A stretch of 64,000 bases of DNA from positions 1-64,000 of the forward strand of contig CADAAU010000007.1 of the NCBI GenBank assembly GCA_902786015.1, in the 5' to 3' direction. Shown here piece after piece: positions 29,764 through 40,500 of the stretch. The position numbers and the translations under genes are program-made. Position 1 is the stretch's first letter. Every line of letters starts with the position of its first letter. Under the pieces are notes generated by a model. It saw only the letters and a list, made by a program, of their open reading frames with translations. It was not told the origin of the DNA and did not search any database. Source of the stretch: an uncultured Coriobacteriaceae bacterium. GTDB lineage: Bacteria > Actinomycetota > Coriobacteriia > Coriobacteriales > Atopobiaceae.

Positions 29764-29788
29764 AATCTATCACAATCTGACTTAGATT
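29764..29788 (+). promoter_or_regulatory. HspR-type operator upstream of dnaK
   Basis: The inverted repeat AATCT-N11-ACTTAGATT (AATCT and AGATT half-sites 15 bp apart). The same motif with the same spacing lies before clpB and hsp20. A weak promoter (TTGTTG, 18 bp, CACAAT) would put the -10 between the half-sites. Binding by HspR, encoded at the end of this operon, is an inference. Confidence 0.7.
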
Positions 29789-29879
29789 ATGTATACAATC
29801 AAAGCGCAGGGGAATAATACGTAATGTCAAGCATGTGCGCCGGCAACGAAACCGGCACCCAACGAAAGGAACGTACATT

Positions 29880-31769
29880 ATGGCAAAGATTCTTGGAATC
29901 GACCTTGGCACCACCAACTCGGCTATGGCAGTCCTCGAGGGCGGCGAGCCCACGATTATCGTCAACGCTGAGGGCGATCGTACGACCCCGTCCGTCGTCG
30001 GATTCCGTTCTGACGGCGACCGCATCGTCGGCAAGGCTGCAAAGAACCAGGCCGTCACCAACCCCACAAATACTGTATTCTCCATCAAGCGCTTCATGGG
30101 CCGTCGCTATGACGAGGTGAGCTCCGAGCTCAAGACCGTTCCCTATAGCGTCAAGTCCGGCACTGGCAGCCGCGCCGTGGTCGAGATCAACGGTGAGGAC
30201 TTCACCCCTGAGCAGATCAGCGCAATGATTCTCTCCAAGATGAAGGCCGACGCCGAGAAGTACCTGGGCGAGACCGTCACCGACGCCGTCATCACCGTTC
30301 CCGCCTACTTCAACGACGCCCAGCGTCAGGCCACCAAGGACGCCGGCAAGATCGCGGGCCTCAACGTGCAGCGCATCGTCAACGAGCCCACGGCCGCAGC
30401 TCTGGCATATGGCCTCGACAAGAAGAACATCGACCAGAAGGTCCTGGTGTTCGACCTCGGCGGTGGCACCTTTGACGTCTCGCTGCTCGACCTTGCCGAC
30501 GGCGTGGTGGAGGTTCTTGCCACCAACGGCGACAACCACCTGGGCGGCGACGACTGGGACCAGAAGGTCATCGATTGGCTTGCCGACAAGTTCCAGCAGG
30601 ACAACGGCATCGACCTTCGCCGCGATCCCATGGCTCTGCAGCGCCTCAAGGAGGCCGCCGAGAACGCAAAGAAGGAGCTCTCCAGCGCCCAGCAGGCACA
30701 GGTGAACCTGCCGTTCATCACCGCTGACGCAACCGGCCCCAAGCACCTTGACTACACGCTTACGCGTGCCGAGTTCGAGCGCATCACGCGCGACCTTCTC
30801 GACCGCTGCAAGGGTCCCGTTACCAAGGCCCTGCATGATGCCGGCATCTCCATCGCCGAGGTCAACGAGGTCATCCTCGTCGGCGGCTCCAGCCGTATGC
30901 CCGCCGTGCAGAACCTGGTAAAGACCATCACCGGCAAGCAGCCCAACATGTCCGTGAACCCCGACGAGGTCGTGGCCGACGGCGCGGCAGTGCAGGGCGG
31001 CGTCCTTACGGGCGACGTCGAGGGCATCCTGCTGCTCGACGTAACCCCGCTGAGCCTGGGCGTCGAGACCATGGGCGGCATCATGACCAAGATGATAGAC
31101 CGCAACACCACCATCCCGACGAGCAAGACCGAGGTCTACTCCACGGCTGCCGACAACCAGACGTCCGTAGAGATCAACGTGCTCCAAGGCGAGCGCGAGA
31201 TGGCTCGCGACAACAAGAGCCTGGGCAAGTTCAACCTCACCGGCATTCCCGCGGCACGTCGTGGCGTACCCCAGATCGAGGTAACGTTCGACATCGACGC
31301 CAACGGCATCGTGAAGGTTACCGCCAAGGACAAGGGCACGGGCAAGCAGCAGCAGATTACCATCTCGGGTTCCACGGCTCTTTCGGATGACGAAGTCGAT
31401 CGCATGGTGCGCGACGCCGAGTCCCACGCCGAGGAGGACAAGGCAAAGAAGGACGAGATCGAGGTTCGCAACCAAACCGACTCCCTTGCCTACAGCACCG
31501 AGCAAACGCTCAACGAGCTGGGCGACAAGGTTCCCGCAGCCACCAAGTCCGAGGTCGAGTCCGCACTCGCCGAGGCAAAGAAGGCCCTTGAGGGCAGCGA
31601 CGTCGAGGCCATCAAGGCCGCGAGCGAGCGCCTGCAGCAGGCCGGCTACAAGCTCGCCGAGATTGTGTACTCCGACCAGCAGGCACAGACCTCCGGTCAG
31701 CCCGGCGCGGGCGCGCAGCCTGGTGGCGACGACGTGGTGGATGCCGACTACGAAGTCGTAGACGAGTAG
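29880..31769 (+). CDS. dnaK: Chaperone DnaK (Hsp70)
   Basis: A 629-residue Hsp70 with the usual N-terminal ATPase ([43 protein letters not shown]) and the substrate-binding beta domain and lid. AAAGGA lies about 10 nt before ATG 29880. First gene of dnaK-grpE-dnaJ-hspR, the order seen in actinobacteria. Binds unfolded peptides in an ATP cycle driven by GrpE and DnaJ. The C-terminus is a Gln/Gly-rich linker ending with an acidic EVVDE-type tail, as expected. Control is probably through the upstream operator. Confidence 0.98.
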   Translation: MAKILGIDLGTTNSAMAVLEGGEPTIIVNAEGDRTTPSVVGFRSDGDRIVGKAAKNQAVTNPTNTVFSIKRFMGRRYDEVSSELKTVPYSVKSGTGSRAVVEINGEDFTPEQISAMILSKMKADAEKYLGETVTDAVITVPAYFNDAQRQATKDAGKIAGLNVQRIVNEPTAAALAYGLDKKNIDQKVLVFDLGGGTFDVSLLDLADGVVEVLATNGDNHLGGDDWDQKVIDWLADKFQQDNGIDLRRDPMALQRLKEAAENAKKELSSAQQAQVNLPFITADATGPKHLDYTLTRAEFERITRDLLDRCKGPVTKALHDAGISIAEVNEVILVGGSSRMPAVQNLVKTITGKQPNMSVNPDEVVADGAAVQGGVLTGDVEGILLLDVTPLSLGVETMGGIMTKMIDRNTTIPTSKTEVYSTAADNQTSVEINVLQGEREMARDNKSLGKFNLTGIPAARRGVPQIEVTFDIDANGIVKVTAKDKGTGKQQQITISGSTALSDDEVDRMVRDAESHAEEDKAKKDEIEVRNQTDSLAYSTEQTLNELGDKVPAATKSEVESALAEAKKALEGSDVEAIKAASERLQQAGYKLAEIVYSDQQAQTSGQPGAGAQPGGDDVVDADYEVVDE

Positions 31770-31779
31770 GCGACGGGAC

Positions 31780-32520
31780 ATGTCAGCAAACAAGAATGAC
31801 GAAACGCGGAGCGAGAGGGGCGAAGACGACATGAAGGTATCGATTGACGACACGTCGTCCGAGCCCGAGCTCGACGAGGAGGCCATGGTCGAAGCCGCCA
31901 TTCGCGCAGGCGAGCAGGCTGCCGAGGAAGAGATGGCTGCCGAGGCTGCCGAGGAGGACTCTAGGGTCCGTGCGGAACGTGACGAGCTCTACGAGCGTCT
32001 GGAAGAGGCCACCGAGCAGGTGGACGCCGCAAAGAAGGAAGCTCAGGACGCGGTCGATCGCCTTGCGCGTCTTCAGGCGGACTGGGAGAACTTCCGTCGG
32101 CGCACGGCGCAGGAGCGCGAGGTAGAACGCGAGCGCGCGGCCGAGAAGCTCGTGCTGGGACTGCTCCCGGTGCTCGACGACATGGAGCGCGCGGCAAACC
32201 ACGCCCTGCAGTCGGGTGGCGAGAACGATCAACTTATCCAGTTCGTGGACGGGGTCACCCAGATTCACGACAAGATGGTGGCCGTGCTTGCAAAGGACGG
32301 AGTTGAAGTCATCGATCCAGCCGGCGAGCCGTTCGAGCCTCTTTCCCACCAGGCAGTGGGACGCGAAGAGAACGCAGACGAGTACGACGAGACGGTGGCC
32401 CAGGTATACCAGCGCGGTTATCGTATGGGCGGCAAGGTAATCCGTCCGGCAATGGTCACCGTGACCTACGGCGGTCCGAAGCGTCCCGCAGAGGATGCGG
32501 AGGACAATCAGGACGCGTAA
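31780..32520 (+). CDS. grpE: Nucleotide exchange factor GrpE
   Basis: A 246-residue GrpE with a long acidic N-terminal extension, a coiled coil (about 65-120, RLQADWENFRRRT) and the beta domain (HQAVGREENADEYDETVAQV). It promotes ADP release from DnaK. It starts 10 nt after dnaK, and a hairpin separates it from dnaJ. The acidic N-terminus (about 60 residues) is longer than in E. coli GrpE. Confidence 0.96.
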   Translation: MSANKNDETRSERGEDDMKVSIDDTSSEPELDEEAMVEAAIRAGEQAAEEEMAAEAAEEDSRVRAERDELYERLEEATEQVDAAKKEAQDAVDRLARLQADWENFRRRTAQEREVERERAAEKLVLGLLPVLDDMERAANHALQSGGENDQLIQFVDGVTQIHDKMVAVLAKDGVEVIDPAGEPFEPLSHQAVGREENADEYDETVAQVYQRGYRMGGKVIRPAMVTVTYGGPKRPAEDAEDNQDA

Positions 32521-32550
32521 CAACAGCGTGCGCGAAGGTTGTCCGGTCAC

Positions 32551-32585
32551 AAAGGGGACATACCTCGCAGAGGTGTGTCCCCTTT
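32551..32585 (+). terminator. Hairpin in the grpE-dnaJ gap
   Basis: A 15-bp stem with one mismatch (AAAGGGGACATACCT / AGGTGTGTCCCCTTT) and a 5-nt loop, 30 nt after grpE. No clean T-run follows, so it may attenuate or process the operon mRNA rather than stop it. Confidence 0.55.
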
Positions 32586-32630
32586 GCGCACATAGAGAGT
32601 CAAGTTTGGATTTAGACGCAGAAGGGGGCG

Positions 32631-33590
32631 ATGCCCAAAATGCCAGGCAAGAATTTCTATGACGTGTTGGGTGTTAAGCGCGACGCCACCCACGACGAGA
32701 TAAAGAAAGCGTTCAGGAAGCTCGCTGCCCGGTATCATCCGGACGCCGGTGGTGACGAGGTGAAGTTCAAGGAGGTCAGCGAGGCCTATACGACCCTCTC
32801 CGACGAGCAGAAGCGCAAGGAATACGACCAGATGCTCATGTTCGGCGGCATCCCGGGATCGGGATTCGGCGGCGGGGGAGGACGTACCTATACCACGAAC
32901 GTCGACTTCTCTCAGTTCTCCGACATCTTTGGCGGGGGCGTCGGTGGCGACAACCCGTTTGGCGACGTTTTCTCCTCGATCTTTAACGGAGGCGGGGCGG
33001 GCCAGCAGCCCAACCGCCCGATGCGCGGAAACGACCTCAACACCACCATCGAGCTCTCGTTCTTTGACGCGTTCAACGGTGCCACGCGCAAGGTCACCTA
33101 TAGGGTCCCGTCCACGGGCGAGCAGCAGTCCATAACCGTAAAGATTCCCGCTGGGGCGGTGGACGGCGGCAAGCTTCGTCATCGTGGGTACGGCGAATAC
33201 GGCACGAACGGAGGCGAGCGCGGCGACCTCGTCATTACCACCAAGGTCCTTGACGACAAGGTGTACAAACGCGACGGCGCCGACGTGCGCATGGAGCTTC
33301 CCGTATCGGTCTACGATGCTGCGCTCGGGGCCTCCATCGAGGTACCAAAGCCCGATGGTGCGCGTGTGCGCCTCAAGATTCCCGCGGGAACGCAAACCGG
33401 AAAGACGTTCCGGTTCCGCAACGAAGGTGCGCCGGATGTTCGGAGCAGGGGCAGGCGTGGGGCTTTGTACGTATCGGTCCAAGTCGTCGTTCCCACCAAC
33501 CTCACAAAGGATGAACGCGCGGCGTTCGAGCGCCTCCGCGAGGCGGACAAGAGGACGTATGGGGAGGGAGTGAGCACGAATGCCCGGTAG
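32631..33590 (+). CDS. dnaJ: DnaJ-family co-chaperone lacking the zinc finger (CbpA type)
   Basis: A 319-residue J protein: J domain with HPD (YHPDAGG), a Gly/Phe-rich linker with FGGG repeats, then two C-terminal substrate domains. The four CxxCxGxG zinc motifs of classical DnaJ are missing; the protein contains no cysteine at all. It is therefore a class B (CbpA-like) J protein although it sits in the dnaK operon. ATG 32631 is only 2 nt after AAGGGGG; ATG 32640 is equally possible and removes three residues. It overlaps hspR by 11 nt. Confidence 0.92.
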   Translation: MPKMPGKNFYDVLGVKRDATHDEIKKAFRKLAARYHPDAGGDEVKFKEVSEAYTTLSDEQKRKEYDQMLMFGGIPGSGFGGGGGRTYTTNVDFSQFSDIFGGGVGGDNPFGDVFSSIFNGGGAGQQPNRPMRGNDLNTTIELSFFDAFNGATRKVTYRVPSTGEQQSITVKIPAGAVDGGKLRHRGYGEYGTNGGERGDLVITTKVLDDKVYKRDGADVRMELPVSVYDAALGASIEVPKPDGARVRLKIPAGTQTGKTFRFRNEGAPDVRSRGRRGALYVSVQVVVPTNLTKDERAAFERLREADKRTYGEGVSTNAR

Positions 33591-33996
33591 TGATGCGCAG
33601 GCGCGCAACAAACCCTTGTACATGATTAGCGTCGCCGCCGAGCTTACGGGCATGCATCCCCAGACCCTGCGCGTCTACGAGCAGAAGGGCCTCGTCAACC
33701 CAGGTCGGTCGCGCGGCAACACGCGCCTGTACTCGCAGGCCGACATCGAGCGGCTCAACCTCATAAGCAAGCTCACCGACGAGGGCATCAACCTTGCGGG
33801 GGTGGTGCGCATACTCGACATGCGCGAACGGCAGATTGAGTTCGAGGCACTCATCGACGAGCTCAGGACGCGCGTGCGCGAGCTTGAGGACGAGGTGCAC
33901 GAGTACAGAATGCGCGAGAGAATCGTGGCGCTCGCCCGTTACGACGGGGCCGGTCCCGAGCAGGTCATGCGAGGGCTTCTCAACAAGGGAGAGTAA
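33580..33996 (+). CDS. hspR: Heat-shock repressor HspR (MerR family)
   Basis: A 138-residue MerR-type regulator: an N-terminal winged helix with HPQTLRVYEQKGLVNPGRSR then GNTRLYS (about 25-50), followed by a coiled-coil dimer region (RELEDEVHEY). HPQTLR.YE..GL..P.R..GNTR.YS is the HspR signature. In actinobacteria it represses dnaK and clpB with DnaK as co-repressor. Last gene of the dnaK operon, overlapping dnaJ by 11 nt, consistent with autoregulation. The matching operators at 29764, 45652 and 51084 are its likely targets. Confidence 0.94.
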   Translation: MPGSDAQARNKPLYMISVAAELTGMHPQTLRVYEQKGLVNPGRSRGNTRLYSQADIERLNLISKLTDEGINLAGVVRILDMRERQIEFEALIDELRTRVRELEDEVHEYRMRERIVALARYDGAGPEQVMRGLLNKGE

Positions 33997-34048
33997 ACGC
34001 TGGTCGCAACGGCACTTGGGATATTTACTCGAGTGCCGTTGTTCTTTG

Positions 34049-35131
34049 CTACGCGAGAATCGCGTCGATTTGGTTGCGCTTGAGTTTGTTGGCGACGTCG
34101 AGCTTCCACTGGGGGTAACCAAAGCCGGGATCTTCGTACTCAAAGTCTTTGAGGGCGATAAGCTTGGAACGAATGGCGGGCGTGATGAGAGCGCGGGCCA
34201 TGTCAACGAAATTCCTGCCAATCTTGGGGCTTTGATACCCTAGGTATTCGTTGAGGTCGTCGTGTTCCATAAGGTAGGGCAAAAGCGCCATGTTTTGGTC
34301 GAAGAGTGGTGCCATGCCCAGTATCTCGCCTGTTTGGTTGTCGGTCATAAATCCGTAGTTTCCAGCATGCCGGTCCACGTTAGCGCATACGGCATCCATG
34401 ACGACCATCTCTCTAAAAGCCATTTCCCCGCCGTGGTCAGCCGCAAACTTGAGTACGTCTTGCGTTCGCAAGTGTCCTTTCATAATCCTTCCAGTGGATA
34501 CAAACCCGTGTGCTTCGCTCGTAAAGAGTGGACAATCCGATGCAAGTTTTCCGTGATACTTGCATAGAGTGTATGGGACATGCGAGATTCCCGCAGCGTC
34601 TAACAGGTCGGAGCAGAGCTTCTCGGAGTAGGGTTCGAAGCCGGCGTTGGCGTAGCCCGACGATCCTCGCTTGAGCAGATGGGGACCGTCCGATTCTCGT
34701 ACCCAGCATTTATCAAATGAGCCTGAGGTGCCGAATTCAGGACTCGTGCTGGAGAACTGCCGACCGTACATACCGACCCCGTCGAAGGCAATACGAGCGA
34801 CCACGTCGTCGAAGTTGTTCTCATAGAGGGATACGTCTGCCCAGTTGAGACCGGAGTCGTCCCTTCGCATCCAAAACGTGTCGGTTAGCGACACGCAGCG
34901 CACCATATCGACAAAGCCTTTGCGGTTGTCGATGCCCAGTTCTACCATGAGTTTTTTTATTGACGTGCGATGCTTGGCGATTTGTCGGTCGTCAATCCAC
35001 TCGTCCATGGAAGTGAACCCGTAGGGAAGATACGCGTCGTATTGTTCAATAATATCGTAAGTAAATTCACCGTACTCGTAGCGTTCCTCGAGACTAGCTA
35101 CGACCGTGTCTCGATTCATGAGCTGATACAT
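34049..35131 (-). CDS. HipA-like kinase domain protein
   Basis: A 360-residue protein starting at ATG 35131 behind AAGGAGG. The C-terminal half looks like the HipA kinase fold: LLKRGSSG (putative P-loop region), catalytic NVDRHAGNYGF (D...N pair), and PLFDQNMAL as the metal-binding Asp motif. Such proteins phosphorylate targets, for example a tRNA synthetase in the HipA toxin. No HipB-type antitoxin gene is adjacent, so a classic toxin-antitoxin pair is not shown. It lies divergent from the Wadjet operon. Role uncertain. Confidence 0.78.
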   Translation of the reverse strand: MYQLMNRDTVVASLEERYEYGEFTYDIIEQYDAYLPYGFTSMDEWIDDRQIAKHRTSIKKLMVELGIDNRKGFVDMVRCVSLTDTFWMRRDDSGLNWADVSLYENNFDDVVARIAFDGVGMYGRQFSSTSPEFGTSGSFDKCWVRESDGPHLLKRGSSGYANAGFEPYSEKLCSDLLDAAGISHVPYTLCKYHGKLASDCPLFTSEAHGFVSTGRIMKGHLRTQDVLKFAADHGGEMAFREMVVMDAVCANVDRHAGNYGFMTDNQTGEILGMAPLFDQNMALLPYLMEHDDLNEYLGYQSPKIGRNFVDMARALITPAIRSKLIALKDFEYEDPGFGYPQWKLDVANKLKRNQIDAILA

Positions 35132-35212
35132 GGGCCCCTCCTTCCATTCACCTATTATATCCCGCGCCAAACAAGAGTAGTTAACTTAGGCGAGCTGAAG
35201 CCGAATCGTGGC

Positions 35213-35302
35213 AAGCGATGGGGCGCTTCCCCTTTGCCTGGGCGGCTCGTAGGCTGGCTTGCTGGCGCACGAGTAAGGCAAAGGGGGGTATCCCCATCGC
35301 TT
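35213..35302. repeat. Palindromic intergenic element (GATGGGG family)
   Basis: A 90-bp element with inverted ends: AAGCGATGGGG...CCCCTTTGCC on the left and GGCAAAGGGG...CCCCATCGCTT on the right, about 38 bp between the inner arms. A sibling lies at 52660-52748. It occupies the gap between the HipA-like gene and jetA, downstream of neither. Confidence 0.75.
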
Positions 35303-35396
35303 TCCTCCAGCAGTGGACACCGAATCTGCCGCATGAGACCTTTTTATACTGTCCCCCCAACGTGGTAGCATGGCTTTACGCAACGTGGGAGGTGAC

Positions 35397-36908
35397 ATGA
35401 GCAACATCGTATCGCAATATACCGAGCTCGACGCGACGTTTGGGGACGGCGCCATGCGCCTGCTGCGGAGTCCGTTTGCCCAGACGACCATAGCGCTGCT
35501 GCGCGAGGTCTTTGCCGATGGATCCACACACCTTGAGTCGGAGGTTCTCTATGCGCGCATGGATGCCATGCTCGACGAGCTTGACTTTGCCGACTGCAAG
35601 ATCTGGCGCCATACGGATGGCACGAAGCTCAGCGCGCGGGAAGTCGTCGGAGAGACGTGGGTAAAGGAATACAAGCTGCTAGAGCGTCGTATACTCCCGT
35701 CTGGCGAGTCGGAGCATTCGCTGCGACCCGAGGCACTCGTCGTCCTTTCGTGCGCCGACGCCATAGGCAACAAGGCCATTACGCTGTCGAGCCCCCGAGT
35801 CGAGATGATCGTCGAGGCGCTCACGCGCCTTTCCACGGCCGTGAACCCCGACCCCCAGGCCCAGCGTCAGGATTTGGTCCAAAAGGTCGAGGAGGCGCAG
35901 CGTGCATTGGATGACTTCGACAAGAAGGGTGGCAAGCTTCCTAAGGACCTCGATCCCGTCGCGATGTACAACAACGCGCTCGACCTCATGTCGTCCGTTC
36001 CGGCGGACATGAGCCGCATCGAAGAGATGATGTACGACGAGCGCAACAGCCTCATAGACTCCTTTCACGCAGACGATCGGCCGGGAGGCGAGCTTGTGGC
36101 CGAGTACCTGCGTCGAAGCGACGAGCTCTTTTCGGGAACGGACTCTGGACAGGTGTACAACGGGGCCATACGCATGCTTTCGAATCGGCGTCTCAACGCG
36201 CAAATCAGCTCGCGTGTGCGCATGATATGTCGTTCCGAGGCGCTGGCGAGCCTCAGCCAGCAAGACCGTATGGCTTTGGAGCGCTCATGGAAGCACATGG
36301 TCAACGGCATGCAGGGTGTGCTCAAACTCCGTAGGTCCTGCTCAGAGACCGTCGCCAACGCCATTACGCAATACGATCACGAGGTGTACCGCGAGTACAC
36401 GGCGCTTCTTAAGGACCTGTACCGCACGGTGATGGGATGGGGCCTTACGCACGCGCCGTTGGCACGTGGTCCGATGGCCGATGCGCTCGACGATGCGAGA
36501 GTGGCAACGCTCATGCGCAAGCTGTCCACGCGACCGGCCAAGCAGCCGCCGCCAGCGCTGTTTGCCGCCGACACGAGCGAGTTGCCACAGATTGACGTGG
36601 AACGGCTGAGGTACTTTGGTGGCGCACGCACGCATGAAGTCTTGAACGCCATAGAGAGCGTGCTGCCAGCGAATGGTGGCATGAGGCTATCGGACGCGTT
36701 TGGCAAAATCGATGCCTCGCTCAGGCGCGAGGTCGAGCTGGCAGGCCTCATGCGGTTTGCGCTGAAGGCGGGCGTTTCTTTGGAAGAAGCTCAGCGTGCG
36801 CCGTATTCGTGTGTCGACTTGGATGGTGCCGAGCGCGTGTGGTTGGCGCCCGACATGGTCGTGCGGCACTCGTCCGTACGGGATGGCAAGGAGGAATTCG
36901 ATGTGTAA
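35397..36908 (+). CDS. jetA: Wadjet subunit JetA (DUF3375)
   Basis: A 503-residue helical protein matching the DUF3375 family, the kleisin-like subunit of the Wadjet SMC complex. ATG 35397 follows GGGAGGT. Visible marks: the N-terminal LLRSPFAQTTIALLREVF region and a long helical middle ending in an FGGA...L/ETR-type segment. It is the first of four overlapping genes in the order JetA-JetB-JetC-JetD, which makes the assignment safe. Wadjet recognises and cleaves small circular DNA, protecting against plasmids. Confidence 0.92.
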   Translation: MSNIVSQYTELDATFGDGAMRLLRSPFAQTTIALLREVFADGSTHLESEVLYARMDAMLDELDFADCKIWRHTDGTKLSAREVVGETWVKEYKLLERRILPSGESEHSLRPEALVVLSCADAIGNKAITLSSPRVEMIVEALTRLSTAVNPDPQAQRQDLVQKVEEAQRALDDFDKKGGKLPKDLDPVAMYNNALDLMSSVPADMSRIEEMMYDERNSLIDSFHADDRPGGELVAEYLRRSDELFSGTDSGQVYNGAIRMLSNRRLNAQISSRVRMICRSEALASLSQQDRMALERSWKHMVNGMQGVLKLRRSCSETVANAITQYDHEVYREYTALLKDLYRTVMGWGLTHAPLARGPMADALDDARVATLMRKLSTRPAKQPPPALFAADTSELPQIDVERLRYFGGARTHEVLNAIESVLPANGGMRLSDAFGKIDASLRREVELAGLMRFALKAGVSLEEAQRAPYSCVDLDGAERVWLAPDMVVRHSSVRDGKEEFDV

Positions 36909-37545
36909 AGAAGTCTCGAACTCTGTTGCGCGAGAGGCTGACGGACCGTTGCGCGAGGAGCTCTTTCCCGAAGACACAGGGACCTGTCCGCTCGGTGTGC
37001 GCCACGCCATAGCGGCGCTCATCAAACGTCGCTACATCTCGGCTGACGAGGACAAGGTCGCATGGGAGGGACTCATGAGCAATCCCGCGCTCGTGAGGAG
37101 CCGCCTGGCGGATGCTCTCTTGCTGCTGAGGATCAACACGCAGATTGGCATTGCGCTGGCACAGCAGGTGGAGTTCGAGGACGACACCATCCCGTACAAG
37201 ATAAAGTCCATCAACTACTTCAACAACATACAGTCTGTGCTCATGTGCCAGCTCGTCACGAAGTACTTTGCCACGACTGCGGCGGGCCAGTCGTTGGTGT
37301 GGATCGAAGAAGAAGAGATGTACGAGTACATGACGCGACTCTTTGAAGACGCGCCCGACGTCGCGGCATCACAAACGGCCATGAAGAACGCAATCAGCTC
37401 AATGGTCCGCAACCGCTACCTCAAGGAGTTTGGTGTCGGACGGTACCAGATTCTGCCCATCGTGGGAGTCGTGTACACCTTGGACGAGATTCGTTCCGTC
37501 CTCCATCGTTATCGCGTGGCAGAGGAGGAGGTTGTCGATGAGTAG
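36901..37545 (+). CDS. jetB: Wadjet subunit JetB (DUF4194)
   Basis: A 214-residue DUF4194 protein, the KITE-type (MukE-like) subunit of Wadjet. It starts at 36901 inside the end of jetA (8-nt overlap) behind AAGGAGG. Winged-helix character is suggested by the segments RHAIAALIKRRYIS and MKNAISSMVRNRYLKEFGVG. Translationally coupled to jetA and jetC. Confidence 0.9.
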   Translation: MCKEVSNSVAREADGPLREELFPEDTGTCPLGVRHAIAALIKRRYISADEDKVAWEGLMSNPALVRSRLADALLLLRINTQIGIALAQQVEFEDDTIPYKIKSINYFNNIQSVLMCQLVTKYFATTAAGQSLVWIEEEEMYEYMTRLFEDAPDVAASQTAMKNAISSMVRNRYLKEFGVGRYQILPIVGVVYTLDEIRSVLHRYRVAEEEVVDE

Positions 37546-40500
37546 CATGCAAGGACAAAACCTGCGCATTGGCATGCTGGAAGAAGCGCAATGGCAGCTG
37601 TCCAGCATGCAGCTCGTGAACTTCGGCCCCTTTGACGGCTACCACATCTTTGACTACAAGACTGGTTTTGACCACGCTCCCACGACGGTCGTCGCCGGAG
37701 ACTCCGGTACTGGCAAGAGCACCCTTGAGGATGCGTTCTTTGAGGTGATGACCCGCAATGGTAGCTACAACACCGCCAGCAACGAGGGCGGTCGAGGCGG
37801 GAGCCTTGCTTCCGAGAAGCGCTCGCTCATCGGTTACGTGCGGGGAAAGCTTGCGGACACCGAGGACGAGGACGGGAACCAGGTCGCCCGGCTTCTGCGC
37901 GACGGGTCGTGCAACCGATGGAGTGCCGTGGTCCTCACCTTTGAGTCAGATGCACAGACGGTCTTTACCGTGGCGAAGCTCTTTTGGATTGGCGCCGGCT
38001 ACAATGCCAATGCTGACATCAAGCAGTTGCGCATCACCATGTATGCGCCGTTCGACCCCCGCGTGCTCGAGCAGATCGCGGCGCAGAACTTTACCGCCGA
38101 CAGATTGCGTCGACTCATAGGGGGAGAGTTCAAGTCCTTCTCGCGGGTTGACGAGTTTCTTACTTACATATATAGGGTACTCAAGGTCGACGAGTCGGGT
38201 CAGGGCAAGGACGTCTTTGACTTGTTGAGCAGAATCCGAAGTGGGGCGGGCTTCAGGTCGATCGCGGAGCTCTTTCGCGAACAGGTCTTGGATGTGCCAC
38301 AGACCTTCGACCGTGCCGAGGAGGCCGTAAAGAGCTATCGTGAACATCGGGATGCCTACGACAAGATGCGCGACAAGCAGCAACGGGTCGATGCGCTCGG
38401 TGAGGTGCGCACCACGAGCGAGGAGCATGACCGCGAGCAGCAGGCGCTCGACGCACACGTAAGTGCGTTGAGCGACGAGGTCTTTGGTGCTTGGGAGTAT
38501 GACGTCCATACGAGGTTGCTCTCGACGTATGGCGCCGAGCTTAAGGGAAGGCGCGACGAGCTGGCAGCCCAACTTGATGCGACAAACAAGGAGCTGAGCC
38601 TGGCGACGAGCCAACGCGACGATTTGGACCGGCAGCTCAAGGCATCCGGATACACCGAAAAGCTTGCCGCCTTCGATGCGGCGGTCATGCGTGCGGAGGA
38701 CCGTGTGCGATCGTGTACTGAGGCACACAAGAGCTGCTCACGTGAGGTGGAGCCCTTCTTTGGCGCCATGCCGAGCACGGCCTTCGAGTTCGGCAGCCTC
38801 AAGCATCGCGTCCGGCAGTTCGTGGAGGGCTACGACAAGACGTACGAGACGCTTGCGCGCAAGCAAGCGGCCGCGATCGAGAAGCGCATAAAGATCGATG
38901 CCGAGGTAACGGAATGCCGCAAAGACCTTGAGTACTACGAGCGCAACAAAAGCCGCATTCCCCGCTGGTTGGGCGAGCCCCGCGAGAAGTTGGCACAGGC
39001 AGCAGGCATGGCGCCCGAGGAGCTTCCGTTTGCCGCAGAACTCATGGAGGTCACGGACGAGCGGTGGCGCCGTGCCATCGAGTCGGTCTACGGCGGCTTT
39101 GCTCGAACGCTTTTGGTGGCGGAGGACGACTTCGAGCGGTTTAGTGCCGCCATCGACAAGCTTAAGCTACGCAAGCGCATGACCTTTAGGCGCGTTCCGC
39201 AGCATATAGCGGGAACGGCCAAAAGTGGACAGGGCATGCTCTCGCAAAAGATCGCCTTCGACGGCGACTCTCCGTTCGTGGGATGGCTCATAAACACGGT
39301 GCGCGACGAGCACCACGACGCGCTGTGCGTGGGTACGACCAAACAGCTTGCGGGTCCGGGAAGGCGCGTAACCATAAACGGACAGACGCGCGATGGCAAC
39401 CGTGGTGCCCATGGCCGTGATGAGGGCTCCGAGGGCATCATTGGTTTGGACAACACGGCAAGAATAGAAGAGCTGCGACGCAAGCTCGTCGATTTGCAGG
39501 GACCGTGGAGTGCCGCGCGAGACGCAGAGGCGCGTGCAGGCGAGGAGCTTCAGGCGCTGACCCAAAAGCATGCCGCCGCACAGCGCATCGAGCTCTATGA
39601 GTTCGTGCAGGTGGACGTGGAAGGTGCAAGAAAGGAGCTGCAAGACAGGCAATACGACCGGCAGCTCTTCTTGGACAAGAACGAGGAGCTCAAGGACCTC
39701 GAGGCTCGCTTGGCGGAGGCAACCGCGTCCGTTACCCACCTCACGAAGCAGGCGGGTGGCTTCGAGATGCGTTTGGAAGAGGTCGAAGGGAGCTTGGCCG
39801 ACGTGCGCGGGCAGCTCGACGAGCTGCGTGGCTCTGCGGGATTCGACCAGGTCGATCGGGCCTCTGCCGGCTACGTTCTGCTCGCGAAGACGGGCGAGGA
39901 GCGGTTTGCCGGTCACAGCTCCCGGGACAACTTGCGGGGCTTTGAGGGGAACGTCGGACGAACGCGGTCCACGTTGGAGAGCGCGCGGCAGGATTTGGCA
40001 AACAAGGTCGAAGCGCTCACGCGTCGCATCATCAAGCAGCTGGAACGTTATTTGGAGCGTTGGCCTGACGCGTATTTGTCTCCGACGCTCGAGTGCTTGC
40101 CTGACTTTATGGCACAGCTACAAAAGCTCGAACGCGAGGGTTTTCACCTACAGATGGATCCATGGCGCGAGCACATGCTCACGTGGATCAAGGAAGACCT
40201 CATTCCGCTCGACGTGGCATACAGGGATGCCCGCACCGAGATTGACGACAAGCTCGAACCCATAAACCAGATTCTCCAGTCGCTGCCGTTCGGCCGCGAA
40301 CAGGGGCGTCTGCAAATCGTGTGTCGAAGCGCGGATCCTAAGGTGGCGCGGGACTTCTCGGCGTTGATGCGCAAGCTTTTGGACTACGAGCGGGATGACG
40401 AAGCGATTGACGAGGATGCCTACCACAAGAGGGCGGAGCGCCTCATTGCAATGATAGACCCGGCGGACACACGGGCTGAGTCCACGCGTCGGCGCAACGA

